From NCBI GenBank assembly GCA_034003745.1, contig JAVEYA010000121.1, positions 1 through 6,368 on the forward strand: DNA of 6,368 nt, given 5' to 3'. The notes under the pieces were generated by a model. It did no database searches, had not been told where the DNA came from, and worked only from the letters and a program-made list of their open reading frames with translations. The translations under genes were made by a program, and so were the position numbers. Position 1 is the first letter of the stretch. Each line of letters begins with the position of its first letter. The stretch comes from JAVEYA01 sp034003745. Its GTDB lineage: Bacteria > Bacillota > Peptococcia > DRI-13 > PHAD01. Below are positions 6,330-6,368 of this stretch, piece after piece.

Positions 6330-6368
6330 ATGGCAATCAAAGTTATTGAGGATAAATGTAAAGGCTGT
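6330..6368 (+). CDS. etfA: Probable electron transfer flavoprotein alpha subunit with N-terminal ferredoxin domain (3' end outside window)
   Basis: Only 13 codons are present (MAIKVIEDKCKGC), running to the right edge. The ATG at 6330 has AGAGGGG (6317-6323) 6 nt upstream and lies 19 bp after etfB, so it is clearly a translated operon member. C10 and C13 start a CxxC of the kind that opens a [4Fe-4S] ferredoxin motif (CxxCxxCxxxCP). Directly after etfB the expected gene is etfA. Several anaerobe EtfA proteins, such as CarE of Acetobacterium and the EtfA of its lactate dehydrogenase complex, carry an added N-terminal ferredoxin-like domain that begins like this. A stand-alone ferredoxin or another iron-sulfur protein is the alternative. 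The gene being real is nearly certain; its identity as etfA is inferred from position. Confidence 0.7.
   Translation, partial: MAIKVIEDKCKGC

Overview
The window looks like part of the chromosome of an anaerobic, moderate-GC member of the Bacillota (Clostridia or Negativicutes style). This is inferred from strong purine-rich Shine-Dalgarno sites, the Firmicutes-like Liv proteins, and an acyl-CoA dehydrogenase/ETF cluster in which EtfA appears to begin with a ferredoxin-type Cys motif. All genes lie on the + strand, no RNA gene, CRISPR array or transposase is visible, and the genus cannot be fixed from the sequence.

Region 1 (about 1-4132) is a branched-chain amino acid (Liv/HAAT) type ABC importer in the usual order: the C-terminal part of the substrate-binding protein (livJ-like, cut by the left edge), permeases livH and livM, and ATPases livG and livF. 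The genes are tightly packed (livM and livG overlap by one base). The exception is a 108-bp gap between livJ and livH, which holds a strong stem-loop probably setting the excess of binding protein over permease. LivM carries an unusual hydrophilic C-terminal tail with a threefold Leu/Phe-Pro motif.

Region 2 (4133-4347) is a 215-bp, markedly AT-rich intergenic region. It starts with a palindromic element (a GTCATTC...GAATGAC repeat inside A-tract/T-tract inverted arms) that can act as the livF terminator. A near-consensus sigma-A promoter follows (TTGATA, 17 bp, TATAAT). Two sites resembling the Rex redox-repressor operator flank it, one abutting the -35 and one over the expected start of transcription. 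A CodY-like 15-mer lies in the leader.

Region 3 (4348-6368) is an electron-transfer operon: a short-chain-type acyl-CoA dehydrogenase, etfB, and the first 13 codons of a protein starting with a Cys-x-x-Cys motif, most likely an EtfA with an N-terminal ferredoxin domain. The order matches the carCDE genes of Acetobacterium caffeyl-CoA reductase and the clostridial bcd-etfBA cluster.

Working model (inference): the importer brings in branched-chain amino acids or a related carboxylate, and the dehydrogenase-ETF complex handles the oxidation or enoyl-CoA reduction step of its CoA ester. Promoter control by NADH/NAD+ (Rex), and possibly by branched-chain amino acids (CodY), would link the two halves. 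No wholly new system is evident; the most interesting signals are in the regulatory region and the LivM tail.
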